Below, piece after piece: positions 23,486 to 32,174 of a stretch of DNA of 35,887 nucleotides. Under the pieces are notes generated by a model. It did no database searches, was not told the DNA's origin, and saw only the letters and a program-made list of their open reading frames with translations. The stretch lies in IMG/VR virus record IMGVR_UViG_3300045999_005601, positions 1-35,887 of that record, one strand, 5' to 3'. The position numbers and the translations under genes were made by a program. How positions within the stretch are numbered: the stretch's first letter is position 1; each line of letters opens with the position of its first letter. The DNA comes from a virus.

Positions 23486-25175
23486 ACTTCTTCATTGCTC
23501 CTAGGTTCTTACCAACTTTAACGTCTACTGTCATAGGTACAGAGAATTGCGGTTGGTCTTCCATTCTAGCTTTAATTTCAGGTACAATAGAATCTACAAT
23601 TGACGTAGGAATATGGAAGTAAACAGCATCATGCAACTGTAGAATCATTCTTGACTCTGGTAATTCTCTGTCGATTCTAACTACAGCACGGTTTACCATC
23701 TGTGCCACACCACCTTGAATTATTTGATTAAATGCTGTGTGAGGCTCCTGTTCTGGTGAAGTGTAGTGACGGCGTCTACCGTTCCAATACTGGACATATC
23801 CACGTTCTCCTGCTACTTTTGTGGCATGTCTAGCAGTAAGCTTATACCCTGGGAATCTATTATCGTACTTAGCTAGGAAGTCTTTAGCTTTAGCTACTGA
23901 GCATTTAAGCTGCTCGCTAAGTCTTTGAGCACCTGCACCGTAGATAGTAGCAAAGTTGATAGTCTTAGCTGTTTGGCGGTCAATACCTGCTTCATCGGCG
24001 ACGAATTGGTGAATATCCTTACCTGCCCAAATAGACTTAATCAATGATTCTTCTTGAGTGTAATGTGCAGCTAGACGAATCTCAGCCTGAGAGTAATCTA
24101 TCTCCACCAAAGAGTAATCTTCATCTGCCTCAATCATTTCCTTAACACGTTGCTCTTTGCTCCAACGTGGCATCTGCTGAAGGTTAGGGTCTTTGCTAGT
24201 CCATCGCCCTGAACGTGCTCCAATAGTATTTAGATTACTTCTAATCTTTGAATCGTCACATACCCATTCTGTACGATATGGGCGATAGTAAGTATTCAAA
24301 GCTTTCTCGTAATCTTTAAAAGTAAGAATCTTGTCAATGATTGGCTTCTTACCTCTAAGTAAATCTAGAGTCTCATACTTGGCATCTGGAGTACCTAGAT
24401 ACTTAGCAATAGATGTAGGGCTAGACGGATTAATTTGTCTGTTAGAATCTTTCTGCAACTCAAGATAAAGCCGCGAATGTTTCATCGCGGCTTCAGACTC
24501 TAGCATCCGTAGAGTATCTAGGTTAATCGGTACGCCACGCTTTTCCATCCTGAAAGCTGCCATAGTCAACAGATTTAATTCATGCCATAGCTCTTTCATT
24601 TTAGGTGAAAGAGTTCTGTTTAGAAATTCATCCATATCCCATGCTAGAATACAATCTTTCTCACAGTATGGAGCAACTACATGTGCAGGAAGACGCCACA
24701 TTTCTCCTTTATCGTAACCCCATCCCTTCAACTTTTCTTCTAGCTCAGCCTCTTCTTTGGCGGAATCATCGCCTAAGAATGCAGAGCCTGCTACCTTCAG
24801 TGATTTTACCTTAGTTTCATCCATAAGGTACAGACCATTCTGTACGTCAATAACGTAAGGCTCTCCGTTGCTACCGTGAACGTATTGAAACCTTAAATCA
24901 AACTTGTAATTAGCACCAATCTGAATTGGTATTCTACCTACAACATCAAGAACCTGAAACTTCTTACCTTCGTCTAGGTTATCTGAATTAGAGTGAGAAA
25001 AAGGAAAGTAAAAAGACTTACCACGTCCATCATATAGACCTAGTCCACAGATAACGTCTCTCTTCTTGACCGTCTTCCAAGGGTTAAACCCTGTGGTTTC
25101 TAGGTCAATAGCAGCCTTATCAAGGCTGGCGATATAGGTAAGCACGTCTGAGAGATTATCGCTATTTACCAGCAT
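23469..25175 (-). CDS. DNA polymerase, family A (with 3'-5' exonuclease)
   Basis: This is the replicative polymerase. The 568-residue protein (from ATG 25175; GAGG five bases upstream) has an exonuclease domain with DxE in AIDLETTG (D24, E26), a second site at N89 and D93, and a third at Y170/D174 (YCEKDCILAW). The polymerase motifs follow: A at D360 (VEIDYSQAEIRLAA), B as RQTAKTINFATIYGAGAQ (R400, K404, F408, Y412), and C as LQLHDAVYF (H515, D516). F408 corresponds to the E. coli Pol I F762 position. Motif C has HDA where Pol I has HDE. No 5'-nuclease domain is present. It follows the SSB and Sak4-like genes in transcription order. A longer in-frame start at 25202 is unlikely. Confidence 0.97.
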   Translation of the reverse strand: MLVNSDNLSDVLTYIASLDKAAIDLETTGFNPWKTVKKRDVICGLGLYDGRGKSFYFPFSHSNSDNLDEGKKFQVLDVVGRIPIQIGANYKFDLRFQYVHGSNGEPYVIDVQNGLYLMDETKVKSLKVAGSAFLGDDSAKEEAELEEKLKGWGYDKGEMWRLPAHVVAPYCEKDCILAWDMDEFLNRTLSPKMKELWHELNLLTMAAFRMEKRGVPINLDTLRMLESEAAMKHSRLYLELQKDSNRQINPSSPTSIAKYLGTPDAKYETLDLLRGKKPIIDKILTFKDYEKALNTYYRPYRTEWVCDDSKIRSNLNTIGARSGRWTSKDPNLQQMPRWSKEQRVKEMIEADEDYSLVEIDYSQAEIRLAAHYTQEESLIKSIWAGKDIHQFVADEAGIDRQTAKTINFATIYGAGAQRLSEQLKCSVAKAKDFLAKYDNRFPGYKLTARHATKVAGERGYVQYWNGRRRHYTSPEQEPHTAFNQIIQGGVAQMVNRAVVRIDRELPESRMILQLHDAVYFHIPTSIVDSIVPEIKARMEDQPQFSVPMTVDVKVGKNLGAMKKYANSI

Positions 25176-25182
25176 TTTTACC

Positions 25183-25626
25183 TCAAAATGGAAGGTCTTC
25201 ACCTGTTACAATTGGACCGTCAGCATGAGGCTTAACAGACTTAATCTTTGCGTTAGTGTATTCGCCAGACTTCTCATGAATAATGTTACCCATTAGGCGA
25301 CGACCAACTAACTTCTCTTTGTTAATCTTAATCTTATCACCCGGCTTAACGTCAGGGTCTAGAGCCATTACAATATTAGCTAGCTTCCACACAGCAGTAG
25401 GAAGCAGGCTATACCAATCTTTGGTGGTTAGCTTACCTTGCCGCCAAGTAGCCTCGTATTGTGGATTACCTGAACTAGAGGTTGTCTTCTCTAGCTTGGC
25501 TAGAACTAGCTCTTGCCAACCCTTCTCAATAATCTTGAATTCACGCTTTCCAGTATCTACTGGAATTTCAATCTCTACTTCGCTGTCGTCATCTGAAAAG
25601 TTATCGTCTTCTGGGTTGATGCTCAT
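25183..25626 (-). CDS. Phage single-stranded DNA-binding protein (putative)
   Basis: The 147-residue protein has an acidic N-terminus (EDDNFSDDDSEVEIEI) and an OB-fold-like core with GWQELVLAKLEKTTSSSGNP, KLTTKDWYSLLPTAVWKLAN and KLVGRRLMGNII. It ends in GEDLPF, which resembles the acidic-hydrophobic tip of bacterial SSB proteins (DDDIPF) used to recruit partner enzymes. It lies between the Sak4-like ATPase and DNA polymerase, where recombination and replication proteins would need such a partner. ATG 25626 is preferred because AAAGG lies nine bases away. The core also matches a common phage pattern of DUF669-like proteins, so the SSB call is probable rather than certain. Confidence 0.75.
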   Translation of the reverse strand: MSINPEDDNFSDDDSEVEIEIPVDTGKREFKIIEKGWQELVLAKLEKTTSSSGNPQYEATWRQGKLTTKDWYSLLPTAVWKLANIVMALDPDVKPGDKIKINKEKLVGRRLMGNIIHEKSGEYTNAKIKSVKPHADGPIVTGEDLPF

Positions 25627-25628
25627 GT

Positions 25629-26405
25629 TCATTGACCTTTCTTTAGGAACGGACGAATCTTGTCGTAAATAGTAGCTAGATTAGGCTTGCCTTTTTCTAG
25701 TGTAATAATCTCGCCGATAGCTTCAGCGATATCTTCTCTACGGGTCTTAGCTCTAATCTTAGAGCGAGGACGGGTTAGAGCCTTAATAACACCCTTATCT
25801 TCGTACAGGTACCATGAGAAGTCAAGGTAAGAAATAAGGGTTTCAGCGACCTTGTCAGATAGGGCAGGTAGTACCTCAATGATATTACCTTCCTTATCCT
25901 TATTTGTCTTACTGATAGCTGTAAGAATTACGTTCTTCTTGCAACCTCTTAGTAGAGACATTAGCCGCTTTTCACGGTTTGTATCCTTACCATAATGCTT
26001 CTGCTCTAGCATATCCTTATCTTTGGCTCTATCGTCATTGATAAGGATGTCTTGCAGAGATTTAGTCTGGAAGTCAGACCATGAATCAATTACAATTGTG
26101 TTTACCTCTTTCCAGTGTGGTAGAGGATTAGGTGCTAGAACTTCATCTAGAAGTTCCTCAAGATGCCTTGCAATATCAGGTACCTTGTTACCCTTACTAT
26201 CTCTACCAATATCAACTACCATAATATTGTCATTGCTAGGTAGTGATAGTAGACCGTCTTCAATATTTACAATAAGCATCTTACCTAGGTCTGGATGCTC
26301 TGCACCAGAAGCAGCAAGTGTAGTCTTACCTATACCCGGTGGGCTCCAAAACAAAGCCTTGAACCATCGTTCTGTGCTATCTAGTTTATACGGTACAAAT
26401 GCCAT
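25629..26405 (-). CDS. Sak4-like RecA-fold ATPase (recombination)
   Basis: This is a probable phage recombinase that pairs or anneals single-stranded DNA together with SSB. The 258-residue protein has the P-loop SPPGIGKTTL (residues 21-30) and Walker B VNTIVIDSWSDF (D107), with a RecA-like core in between. The region RLMSLLRGCKKNVILTAISK fits the following strand, with a sensor-like polar end. The short length and the P-loop just after a WxALFW strand match Sak4-type proteins. Its downstream neighbour is SSB-like and its upstream neighbour is Cas4-like, a common recombination set. A Rad52-like or generic AAA ATPase is less likely. Confidence 0.8.
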   Translation of the reverse strand: MAFVPYKLDSTERWFKALFWSPPGIGKTTLAASGAEHPDLGKMLIVNIEDGLLSLPSNDNIMVVDIGRDSKGNKVPDIARHLEELLDEVLAPNPLPHWKEVNTIVIDSWSDFQTKSLQDILINDDRAKDKDMLEQKHYGKDTNREKRLMSLLRGCKKNVILTAISKTNKDKEGNIIEVLPALSDKVAETLISYLDFSWYLYEDKGVIKALTRPRSKIRAKTRREDIAEAIGEIITLEKGKPNLATIYDKIRPFLKKGQ

Positions 26406-27412
26406 TACTCTTCTGTCCCTTCGATGAATTGAACTTCTACAAAGCTAGCTTCACTCTTACGCTTATAGTTAGTCTTTAGTAGAAACTCAGTATCACCATC
26501 TTTAAGTGATTCTGTGCAGTATTCAAACATTGAGCAATTCTTGCAGTTGCTCCAATTCATACATCGTACAGATTCTTCACCTGATTCCTTAGCCAGAAGA
26601 ATACTCTTAGCAGCAGGAAGAATAATACGATTCCAGCAGTTTGAAATCTCGTCAGTAGTTCTTGAAACTTTTGTTTCATCGATGTCAAACCATACATGTT
26701 TGTTTAACTTATCTTTCATTTCCAGATAATCATCTGGATTTTGACCACAAGACTCTACAAACTTTGCGTAAGTCTCCCAGTCTGTCATGATATCTTTGGT
26801 GGATACCTTGCCAGACTTAATGATTTCAGGTTCTTTTGGTAGAAGAGGTTTAATCTGAAGCTGCCTAGAACCTTGTGTATGAATACCTCTAGAGTTTAGA
26901 ACTAGACCTTGGTAGAAAGCCATCTGAAGATTTACCATTTCAGACTTGAATGGTCTGAATGTCTTACGGAACTTATGGTCAATTACCCAAATACCAGTGT
27001 TATCTTCAGCTACCCAGTCTGGTGTACCTTGGAATAATATATCATCTACTACCATCTGTAGAGTCTCTTCTACTAGATGATTCTTATATCGAAACTTATC
27101 CCTAACTCTAGGCCAGATTCGATTGGCTACAGCTAATGCTTCATAGCCAATAGCAATTACGTCTTTAGTCTCTGACCCGATTACATCATTCTCAAAATGC
27201 TTCTTAATCTCAGCCTTAACCGAGGCTTCAGCATCTTCTGATGAACCGCCAAGAATCAGAGTCTTCATTGCGGCGTGGCCTAGAGTACCAAAAGCAATCT
27301 CTTTGGCGGTACGTCTTGGTACAATCTCTTCAATGTAGTTTAACTGGTGAAGATAGTTACACCGTAACCAAGTAGAAATCTCAGAGAAGTGAATAGGTTC
27401 TGTATTACGCAT
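26405..27412 (-). CDS. Cas4/RecB-like nuclease with Fe-S cluster motif
   Basis: This is a probable DNA exonuclease making single-stranded ends for the adjacent Sak4-like recombinase. The 335-residue protein has a PD-(D/E)XK core: H46 in FGTLGHAAMK, D132 in FQGTPDWVAED, D145 and K147 in IWVIDHKFRK, and the Q-x3-Y motif (Q163, Y167). The cysteines of a Cas4/AddB-type iron-sulfur cluster are visible: one near the N-terminus (C18 in STWLRCNYLH), and C290, C293 and C299 near the C-terminus (NCKNCSMFEYC). C284 is an additional cysteine. GGAG lies just before the ATG. No CRISPR array was seen in the window. Confidence 0.85.
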   Translation of the reverse strand: MRNTEPIHFSEISTWLRCNYLHQLNYIEEIVPRRTAKEIAFGTLGHAAMKTLILGGSSEDAEASVKAEIKKHFENDVIGSETKDVIAIGYEALAVANRIWPRVRDKFRYKNHLVEETLQMVVDDILFQGTPDWVAEDNTGIWVIDHKFRKTFRPFKSEMVNLQMAFYQGLVLNSRGIHTQGSRQLQIKPLLPKEPEIIKSGKVSTKDIMTDWETYAKFVESCGQNPDDYLEMKDKLNKHVWFDIDETKVSRTTDEISNCWNRIILPAAKSILLAKESGEESVRCMNWSNCKNCSMFEYCTESLKDGDTEFLLKTNYKRKSEASFVEVQFIEGTEE

Positions 27413-27413
27413 A

Positions 27414-29582
27414 CTACTCCATTGGAATTATTTCTTCAAGTTTGATTGTTGAAAGAGCCTTGTAAGCTACTCTCTTAGTCTGGTTAATCTCTACTTCATA
27501 CTTCTCAAGTACGCCGATATCATACAAATCTCTTAGATACTGTGTGCATGTTTGGATACCTCTACCAGTAATCATTGCTAACTGGTCTGGACACACACCA
27601 ATATCTGACTTGTATATAATCTTGAAGATTTCAAACTTAGACCAAGGCTTAGTTACATCATGCCTCTTCGGATTATCCTTAAGAAGTTCAACCTGCCATT
27701 CCTTAATAGGACTACCACCTTCAACAAAAGGAATCTTAGTGATTCTGTAATCTAACAACTCAGTATCAGGTGCAATGACTAGGTCTTGCAACCATCGCTG
27801 AATCCTTAGATTCTTCTGTGTCTCTGGATGGAACGTTCTATTAAGAATCTTCTTGAATGGATTCTTAGGTAGACTCTTTACTTGTTTTGGTTCTGGAACA
27901 TCAATATCACTCTCTGTAAGGATAATTGATTTAGGTGGACGACCCGGACCGCGTTTCGGTTTGTCGTCATTCTTTCTACTGACTTTATCTTCTGACTCTT
28001 CTTTGTCGGTAGAATCAACCAGACCTTCAGACACTTCATATGTCCATGTCTCCTTATCATCAATGTTGAATGATAGTGGAATAGCAGCTATATTATCTGA
28101 AGACTTGAAGTGTCTCCTGATTTTAATTGACTTGTCACCTTTAGGTTCAATCTGCCAGCCAGTCTCTAGGAACGCATTTAGGAATTGGCTACCCCATGCT
28201 CGTGTACGGTCTTGTGCTTGACCTTTATTAGTATGGTGGGCAATTACGAAACTAACACCATACTTATCGCGAAAGTCTTTGAAGATGAACATATCTTCAA
28301 CAAGCTTTGCCATGAAGTCTTCAGTACCGCCAAGAGAGTAAAGCGGGTCTAGGATAATTAGCCTAGGCTTTAGCTTCTTGATGGCTTCTTCAAGGTCGCG
28401 AATAGAATCTTTGTCTTCTAGATTAAGACGTCTATCAGGGTGAATGTATAACGGAATCTTTTCTGGTACTGAAATACATACATCGCCGTTATCATCTACT
28501 TTAGGTAGTTCTTCATCTTGATACTTTGAACGTCTTACAAGAGTAATACGTTGTGCTGTTTGACCAGCGTAATCCTCTTGCTGAACTAGGAAGACAGGCC
28601 CTTTCTTTTCTGGATTAACAGAATACATTCCTAGAAATGGCTTACCTGTAGCAACAGACAAAGCTAGGTCAATCAAGGTCCACGTCTTGTAGCTACCCGG
28701 AGGAGACACTACCATTGCAATAGTGTTATCAGGTAGCCAATCTTTGATAATCCAATCAACAGGCTTGTCTCCCCATTGGTACATGAAATCATCAAGACCC
28801 ATGAGAGAGAAATCCTTTCCACCAAAACCTGCCTCTGTAGCATTTCTGGTGGTCTTATTGTTAGCTTGTTTTCTATTTGTAGTCTTGTAGACTGACTTGA
28901 TTGTAGTTTCTAACTCTGTCAGAGGAAGACGTTCTTCGTTCTTCTGATTCCAGTTCTTCAGTAGCTGGATAGTAATGTCTTGTGGTAGTTCTTTGCTGGC
29001 AAAAAACCCTGCCAACTTGGACAGGGTTTGATTTCTTTCGCCAGATTTTGCACCATACTCAAGAGTATTACTTACCCAGTCTTCAGGGTTAGTACGTTCA
29101 TGTTCTACTGTACCTGATTCTGAATATAGAATCTTAGGACATTCAGCCGGTTCACCTAGTTCAAGCCATTCATAACTACCCTTTGGTGTGACTGATGGTG
29201 CAGCATGGCAGAATCCACCATCACCTCTAACGTCAACTCCTGGGAATAAACCTACTCTATTTGATACAGGCTTACCCGGATGCTTGAAGTAGATATGACA
29301 ACCGCCTGACGGTGTCATTGCTACCATACCAGATGGGAATCTCTGCATCATTTCAGAGACTGAACCACCGTGCTTAGGGTCAACGTCAATAGCAACCAAC
29401 CCTGAGATAGCACCAGTAATAATCGCTACGTTGACGTCTTTGCTGAACCATTCCTTTACGAAGTCTACGCTTTGTCTTTCAGACTGATACTTAGTCCATG
29501 CTGTAGCAGGAGTTTTAGTATCCTTACGAATCGGAATCACATTCCATCCGTAATCATTGTAGGCTAAGACTTCTTTTAGCAT
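27414..29582 (-). CDS. Primase-polymerase with RepA-like helicase domain
   Basis: This probably primes and unwinds replication. Residues 1-150 are a PF09250-type bifunctional DNA primase/polymerase domain: GWNVIPIRKDTKTPATAW, D66 and D68 in VAIDVDPKHGG, H96 in SGGCHIYFKH, D117 in VDVRGDGGF. A helical linker leads to a RecA/RepA-like ATPase with Walker A SPPGSYKTWTL (293-303), Walker B RLIILDPLYSL (D412) and HHTNKG (449-454). An AT-hook-like KPKRGPGRPPK (541-551) follows, and then a C-terminal winged helix (GVCPDQLAMITGRGIQTCTQ). The 722 residues therefore combine priming, ATPase and DNA-binding parts. GAGG gives the SD. Confidence 0.9.
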   Translation of the reverse strand: MLKEVLAYNDYGWNVIPIRKDTKTPATAWTKYQSERQSVDFVKEWFSKDVNVAIITGAISGLVAIDVDPKHGGSVSEMMQRFPSGMVAMTPSGGCHIYFKHPGKPVSNRVGLFPGVDVRGDGGFCHAAPSVTPKGSYEWLELGEPAECPKILYSESGTVEHERTNPEDWVSNTLEYGAKSGERNQTLSKLAGFFASKELPQDITIQLLKNWNQKNEERLPLTELETTIKSVYKTTNRKQANNKTTRNATEAGFGGKDFSLMGLDDFMYQWGDKPVDWIIKDWLPDNTIAMVVSPPGSYKTWTLIDLALSVATGKPFLGMYSVNPEKKGPVFLVQQEDYAGQTAQRITLVRRSKYQDEELPKVDDNGDVCISVPEKIPLYIHPDRRLNLEDKDSIRDLEEAIKKLKPRLIILDPLYSLGGTEDFMAKLVEDMFIFKDFRDKYGVSFVIAHHTNKGQAQDRTRAWGSQFLNAFLETGWQIEPKGDKSIKIRRHFKSSDNIAAIPLSFNIDDKETWTYEVSEGLVDSTDKEESEDKVSRKNDDKPKRGPGRPPKSIILTESDIDVPEPKQVKSLPKNPFKKILNRTFHPETQKNLRIQRWLQDLVIAPDTELLDYRITKIPFVEGGSPIKEWQVELLKDNPKRHDVTKPWSKFEIFKIIYKSDIGVCPDQLAMITGRGIQTCTQYLRDLYDIGVLEKYEVEINQTKRVAYKALSTIKLEEIIPME

Positions 29583-29600
29583 TATTTCCTCTATCTAATG

Positions 29601-29677
29601 TGGCGCGCGGTACTGGATTTGAACCAGTGACCCCCTGCTTAGAAGGCAGATGCTCTATCCGACTGAGCTAACCGCGC
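29601..29677 (-). tRNA. tRNA-Arg (anticodon UCU)
   Basis: On the minus strand the acceptor GCGCGGU pairs with ACCGCGC, followed by G and an encoded CCA. The anticodon stem and loop CUGC-CUUCUAA-GCAG gives the anticodon UCU, which reads AGA and AGG. The T-arm CUGG-UUCAAAU-CCAG is normal. AGA is the favoured arginine codon in most window genes, so the tRNA probably helps late translation. A small inverted repeat GGGAG/CTCCC lies just upstream at about 29680-29702. Confidence 0.97.
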
Positions 29678-29710
29678 ACAAGGGGAGCCAAGGGCACTCC
29701 CTATGCTAAA

Positions 29711-29983
29711 TCACTCAGCTACCATCGTGACTTCTACAACATTCTTGAATTCCTTTGGAAGAGGTAGCTTCTTCTGACGGAACCGTCCCTTAATCAAGGT
29801 ATTGTAAGTCTTACCTAGAGACTTGGAATTTAGTAGAGAGACAACCTTAGTGTAAGGTACTCGATAATATCGGTATCTAGCATCCTTAAATACTAGGTCG
29901 ACGTCACAGAAGAAGCCATCAACTTTCTTAATACCGAAAGCCTTAACTAGAGAACTTGTCTTGTTTGGTGTGTAGTAGTTCAT
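29711..29983 (-). CDS. KTSC-domain-like small protein
   Basis: The 90-residue protein contains ARYRYYRVPYTKVVSLLNSK followed by SLGKTYNTLIKGRF. This resembles the KTSC domain, a small fold often found near lysyl-tRNA synthetase-like and nucleic-acid proteins but of unknown function. The N-terminus is short and basic and the C-terminus ends in a strand (NVVEVTMVAE). ATG 29983 is chosen over TTG 29989 because AAAGG lies six bases before it. It lies just upstream of the tRNA-Arg gene in transcription order. The KTSC call is by pattern and is moderate in strength. Confidence 0.6.
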   Translation of the reverse strand: MNYYTPNKTSSLVKAFGIKKVDGFFCDVDLVFKDARYRYYRVPYTKVVSLLNSKSLGKTYNTLIKGRFRQKKLPLPKEFKNVVEVTMVAE

Positions 29984-29985
29984 CT

Positions 29986-30318
29986 TCAACCTTTACTATA
30001 ACCGTAGATTTCTTTTCGTACTAGGCACATTTTACCAGTTGCAATTAACCATAGATTAAGGAACTGCATTAGTTCATTCTTACCCTTCTTGCTAATTGAA
30101 TGCTTGAAGAATTCACGATGAACAGTAGCAATATGCTTAGATTCAAGAGCATACTTACGTCCATCAGAACGTGTTGGTCGCTTTGCCTTTGGGCTAATCT
30201 TGGTAATGCTGTAGGTAACTTGGTTGTCAACCTCTACATATGCTAGAGTACCAATTAGCTGACCGTTTAGACCATGGAAATGTGAGAACTTAGGTGTCAT
30301 AGCTGTATCAATCGGCAT
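29986..30318 (-). CDS. Hypothetical basic protein
   Basis: Function unknown. The 110-residue protein is basic. It has a beta-rich start (LIGTLAYVEVDNQVTYSITK), a lysine/arginine patch (PKAKRPTRSDGRK) and a helical end (KGKNELMQFLNLWLIATGKM). Nucleic acid binding is plausible from the charge only. AAGGA lies eight bases before the ATG, and the start overlaps the previous gene by 11 bases. Confidence 0.58.
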   Translation of the reverse strand: MPIDTAMTPKFSHFHGLNGQLIGTLAYVEVDNQVTYSITKISPKAKRPTRSDGRKYALESKHIATVHREFFKHSISKKGKNELMQFLNLWLIATGKMCLVRKEIYGYSKG

Positions 30319-30496
30319 TACTTTTTTCCTTAATGAACAGTGGAGTATTCTTTACAATGTCAGCAGAGACTTCATATGCCCTAGCTTCAGAGATATTACA
30401 ATTCTTAAAGCTAGCCCTAGCATACTCCATTAGAGCATCGTGAAGTTCCTGCTTATGTTGCATCACTTCTTCAAGACTTAGACCGCTTACCTTCAC
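30308..30496 (-). CDS. Small helical hypothetical protein (GTG start)
   Basis: Function unknown. The 62-residue protein is almost all helix (LSLEEVMQHKQELHDALMEY, ISEARAYEVSADIVKN). It starts with GTG 30496, supported by AAGGTGA about six bases upstream, and overlaps the previous gene's end by 26 bases. A shorter form from ATG 30463 is possible. It may be a small regulatory or structural partner, but nothing indicates which. Confidence 0.55.
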   Translation of the reverse strand: MKVSGLSLEEVMQHKQELHDALMEYARASFKNCNISEARAYEVSADIVKNTPLFIKEKSNAD

Positions 30497-30698
30497 AAAT
30501 AGTCACCTTCATAGTTTGTGTACCGTCATCGTTCTCTTGAGGGAAAACGAATACCACTACATCCTTTAGATTGATAGTCTTGTCTTCACGAGCGCCACCA
30601 GAGAAGTAGTAAACCTTACGTTCGCGGTCAATCTTTTCGCGGGCCATGAACTTGTGTAGTGGCTTGGCATTCTTTTCAGTCTTTGTTTCTTCTGACAT
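30471..30698 (-). CDS. Small hypothetical protein downstream of the helicase
   Basis: Function unknown. The 75-residue protein has a Lys/Glu-rich N-terminus and a compact beta-rich body (KVYYFSGGAREDKTINLKD, VVFVFPQENDDGTQTMKVTI). ATG 30698 is preferred because AAGG lies about seven bases before it; ATG 30704 would sit directly on the SD. It follows the SNF2-like helicase gene with overlapping codons. No catalytic motif is seen. Confidence 0.6.
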   Translation of the reverse strand: MSEETKTEKNAKPLHKFMAREKIDRERKVYYFSGGAREDKTINLKDVVVFVFPQENDDGTQTMKVTICEGKRSKS

Positions 30699-30700
30699 AT

Positions 30701-31948
30701 TCATACCTTCAGTGTGTCTACGGTCTGGTTAATTAGCTTAGACTTTCGGATTAGTACGTTAGAGATAATCTGGTCTAGCTTACTAGACGAGATAATATCT
30801 GTAATAATAACCTTACGGTCTTGGCCTAGTCGACAAACACGGTCTTCTGCCTGTCGATTCATTGATGGATTCCAGTCTCTATCAATCATGAATAGTCGGT
30901 TACTCTTTGTTAGAGTTAAGCCTACTCCCATTGCTCCGATAGTACCAGCAATACCCTTAAGTTTTCCCTGTTGAAAATCATACACTAAAGCATTACGTCG
31001 CTCCTGTGGTACATCACCCGTAATGATTCCCCATCCGGGTTTATTGAACTTTTCAATAGCTGACTTATGAGCAGAGAAGACTACCACTGGTTCAGACTCA
31101 GCTACAGTTTCAATGTAATCTAGAGCCTCTTCAGCCTTCTGCATTGCAAGCATAGCCCGCCAAGTAGATAGATGTAGCATCGGTTGACCTTTGTCAATAG
31201 CTTCCTCTACCTGTTCTTCAGAGATATTAATATTGTCAACTAGCTTCTGGTTGACCTCTACAACGTACCGCTCCCAAGTCTTTGGTGGGATATCCTTAGC
31301 TACGTTCTCACGCTTACGTCCAAACATGAACGGACGTAGAGGATTCATTGATAGAGGATGAGGTTGACCCCATTTGATTCCGATAGGTGTCATTACACCA
31401 CGGAACATTTTCATGAAGTTATTCCATGAACCGTATGTTTCTGGGATTAGGTTTAGTGCAAACAGAATACCCCATAGGTCTGAAGGGTTAGACGTAATTG
31501 GAGTACCTGTTAGGAAGCTTGTGCTACCACCAAGAGCGTGAATCGCTAGCGTTAGCTTGTTCATTTTCTTGGTGCGTTCAGCCTTGGTAGACTTGAACAT
31601 GTGCGCTTCGTCAACTAGTAGTCGCATTTCCCTAGGAACATTCCATGTTGAAATGTTCTGAGGTAGAATGTCAGGGTTGATGATTACTAGTTCACCCGGT
31701 TCAGGGTACTTGAATGAAAGCTTACCTGATAGCACAACCGGCTTTAGGTCTGGACGTACATTAGCACACTCTGTAGCCCATACCTGCTTTACTGACTTAG
31801 GGCAGACAACCATTGCTGGCTGGTCTACGCCGATTGACATTAGCCCTTGAAGAGTCTTACCTAGCCCTGGGTCATCAGTAAGAATGTTACGACGTGATGA
31901 CTTAAGAAAGTTAATACCTTCAATCTGGTATTGGCGAGGCTGAATCAT
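30701..31948 (-). CDS. SNF2-family DNA helicase/translocase
   Basis: This is a superfamily 2 ATPase that translocates on DNA and may remodel forks or branched structures. The 415-residue protein has the SNF2 motifs: Q-motif-like PRQYQIEG, Walker A DDPGLGKT (residues 25-32), DEAH-type box LLVDEAHMFKS, motif III LTGTPITSNP, then motif V GAMGVGLTLTKS and motif VI NRQAEDRVCRLGQ. It is short, with no accessory domains, like the minimal phage and SMARCAL1-like enzymes. ATG 31948 is preferred because GGAG lies six bases before it; an in-frame ATG at 31960 has no SD. It is upstream of the replication cluster in transcription order. Confidence 0.95.
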   Translation of the reverse strand: MIQPRQYQIEGINFLKSSRRNILTDDPGLGKTLQGLMSIGVDQPAMVVCPKSVKQVWATECANVRPDLKPVVLSGKLSFKYPEPGELVIINPDILPQNISTWNVPREMRLLVDEAHMFKSTKAERTKKMNKLTLAIHALGGSTSFLTGTPITSNPSDLWGILFALNLIPETYGSWNNFMKMFRGVMTPIGIKWGQPHPLSMNPLRPFMFGRKRENVAKDIPPKTWERYVVEVNQKLVDNINISEEQVEEAIDKGQPMLHLSTWRAMLAMQKAEEALDYIETVAESEPVVVFSAHKSAIEKFNKPGWGIITGDVPQERRNALVYDFQQGKLKGIAGTIGAMGVGLTLTKSNRLFMIDRDWNPSMNRQAEDRVCRLGQDRKVIITDIISSSKLDQIISNVLIRKSKLINQTVDTLKV

Positions 31949-32174
31949 ACTCTTCTCCATTGTTATACAATAACTTGAACAATATTGATGAATCTCTTTC
32001 GTTCCGTATCAGAGATTCAAAGGAGTTAACAGTCCGTCTTAAGTCTGGTAGCGGTGTTGAGTTTCTTATGTCATCATGCCATGTGAATTGATGACGGTAT
32101 GTATGGTTAGGGTCATACCTGTGTGTAACTCTAGCAAAGGTAATACTACCGTTCTGTATCTTTGCTATTATCAT
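31920..32174 (-). CDS. Hypothetical protein before the SNF2 helicase
   Basis: Function unknown. From ATG 32174 the product is 84 residues, with a beta hairpin-like start (IIAKIQNGSITFARVTHRYD), an aromatic/His patch (HTYRHQFTWHDD) and a helical end. Longer in-frame starts reach 32246, but they would overlap the previous gene by about 100 bases. AAAGG about ten bases before 32174 supports the shorter form. Its end overlaps the helicase start by 29 bases. Confidence 0.5.
   Translation of the reverse strand: MIIAKIQNGSITFARVTHRYDPNHTYRHQFTWHDDIRNSTPLPDLRRTVNSFESLIRNERDSSILFKLLYNNGEEYDSASPIPD

Noticed and set aside
26405-27412. Whether the Cas4-like gene implies a CRISPR system
   Set aside because: I saw no CRISPR repeats and no Cas1 or Cas2. 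Cas4-like nucleases are common phage recombination genes.
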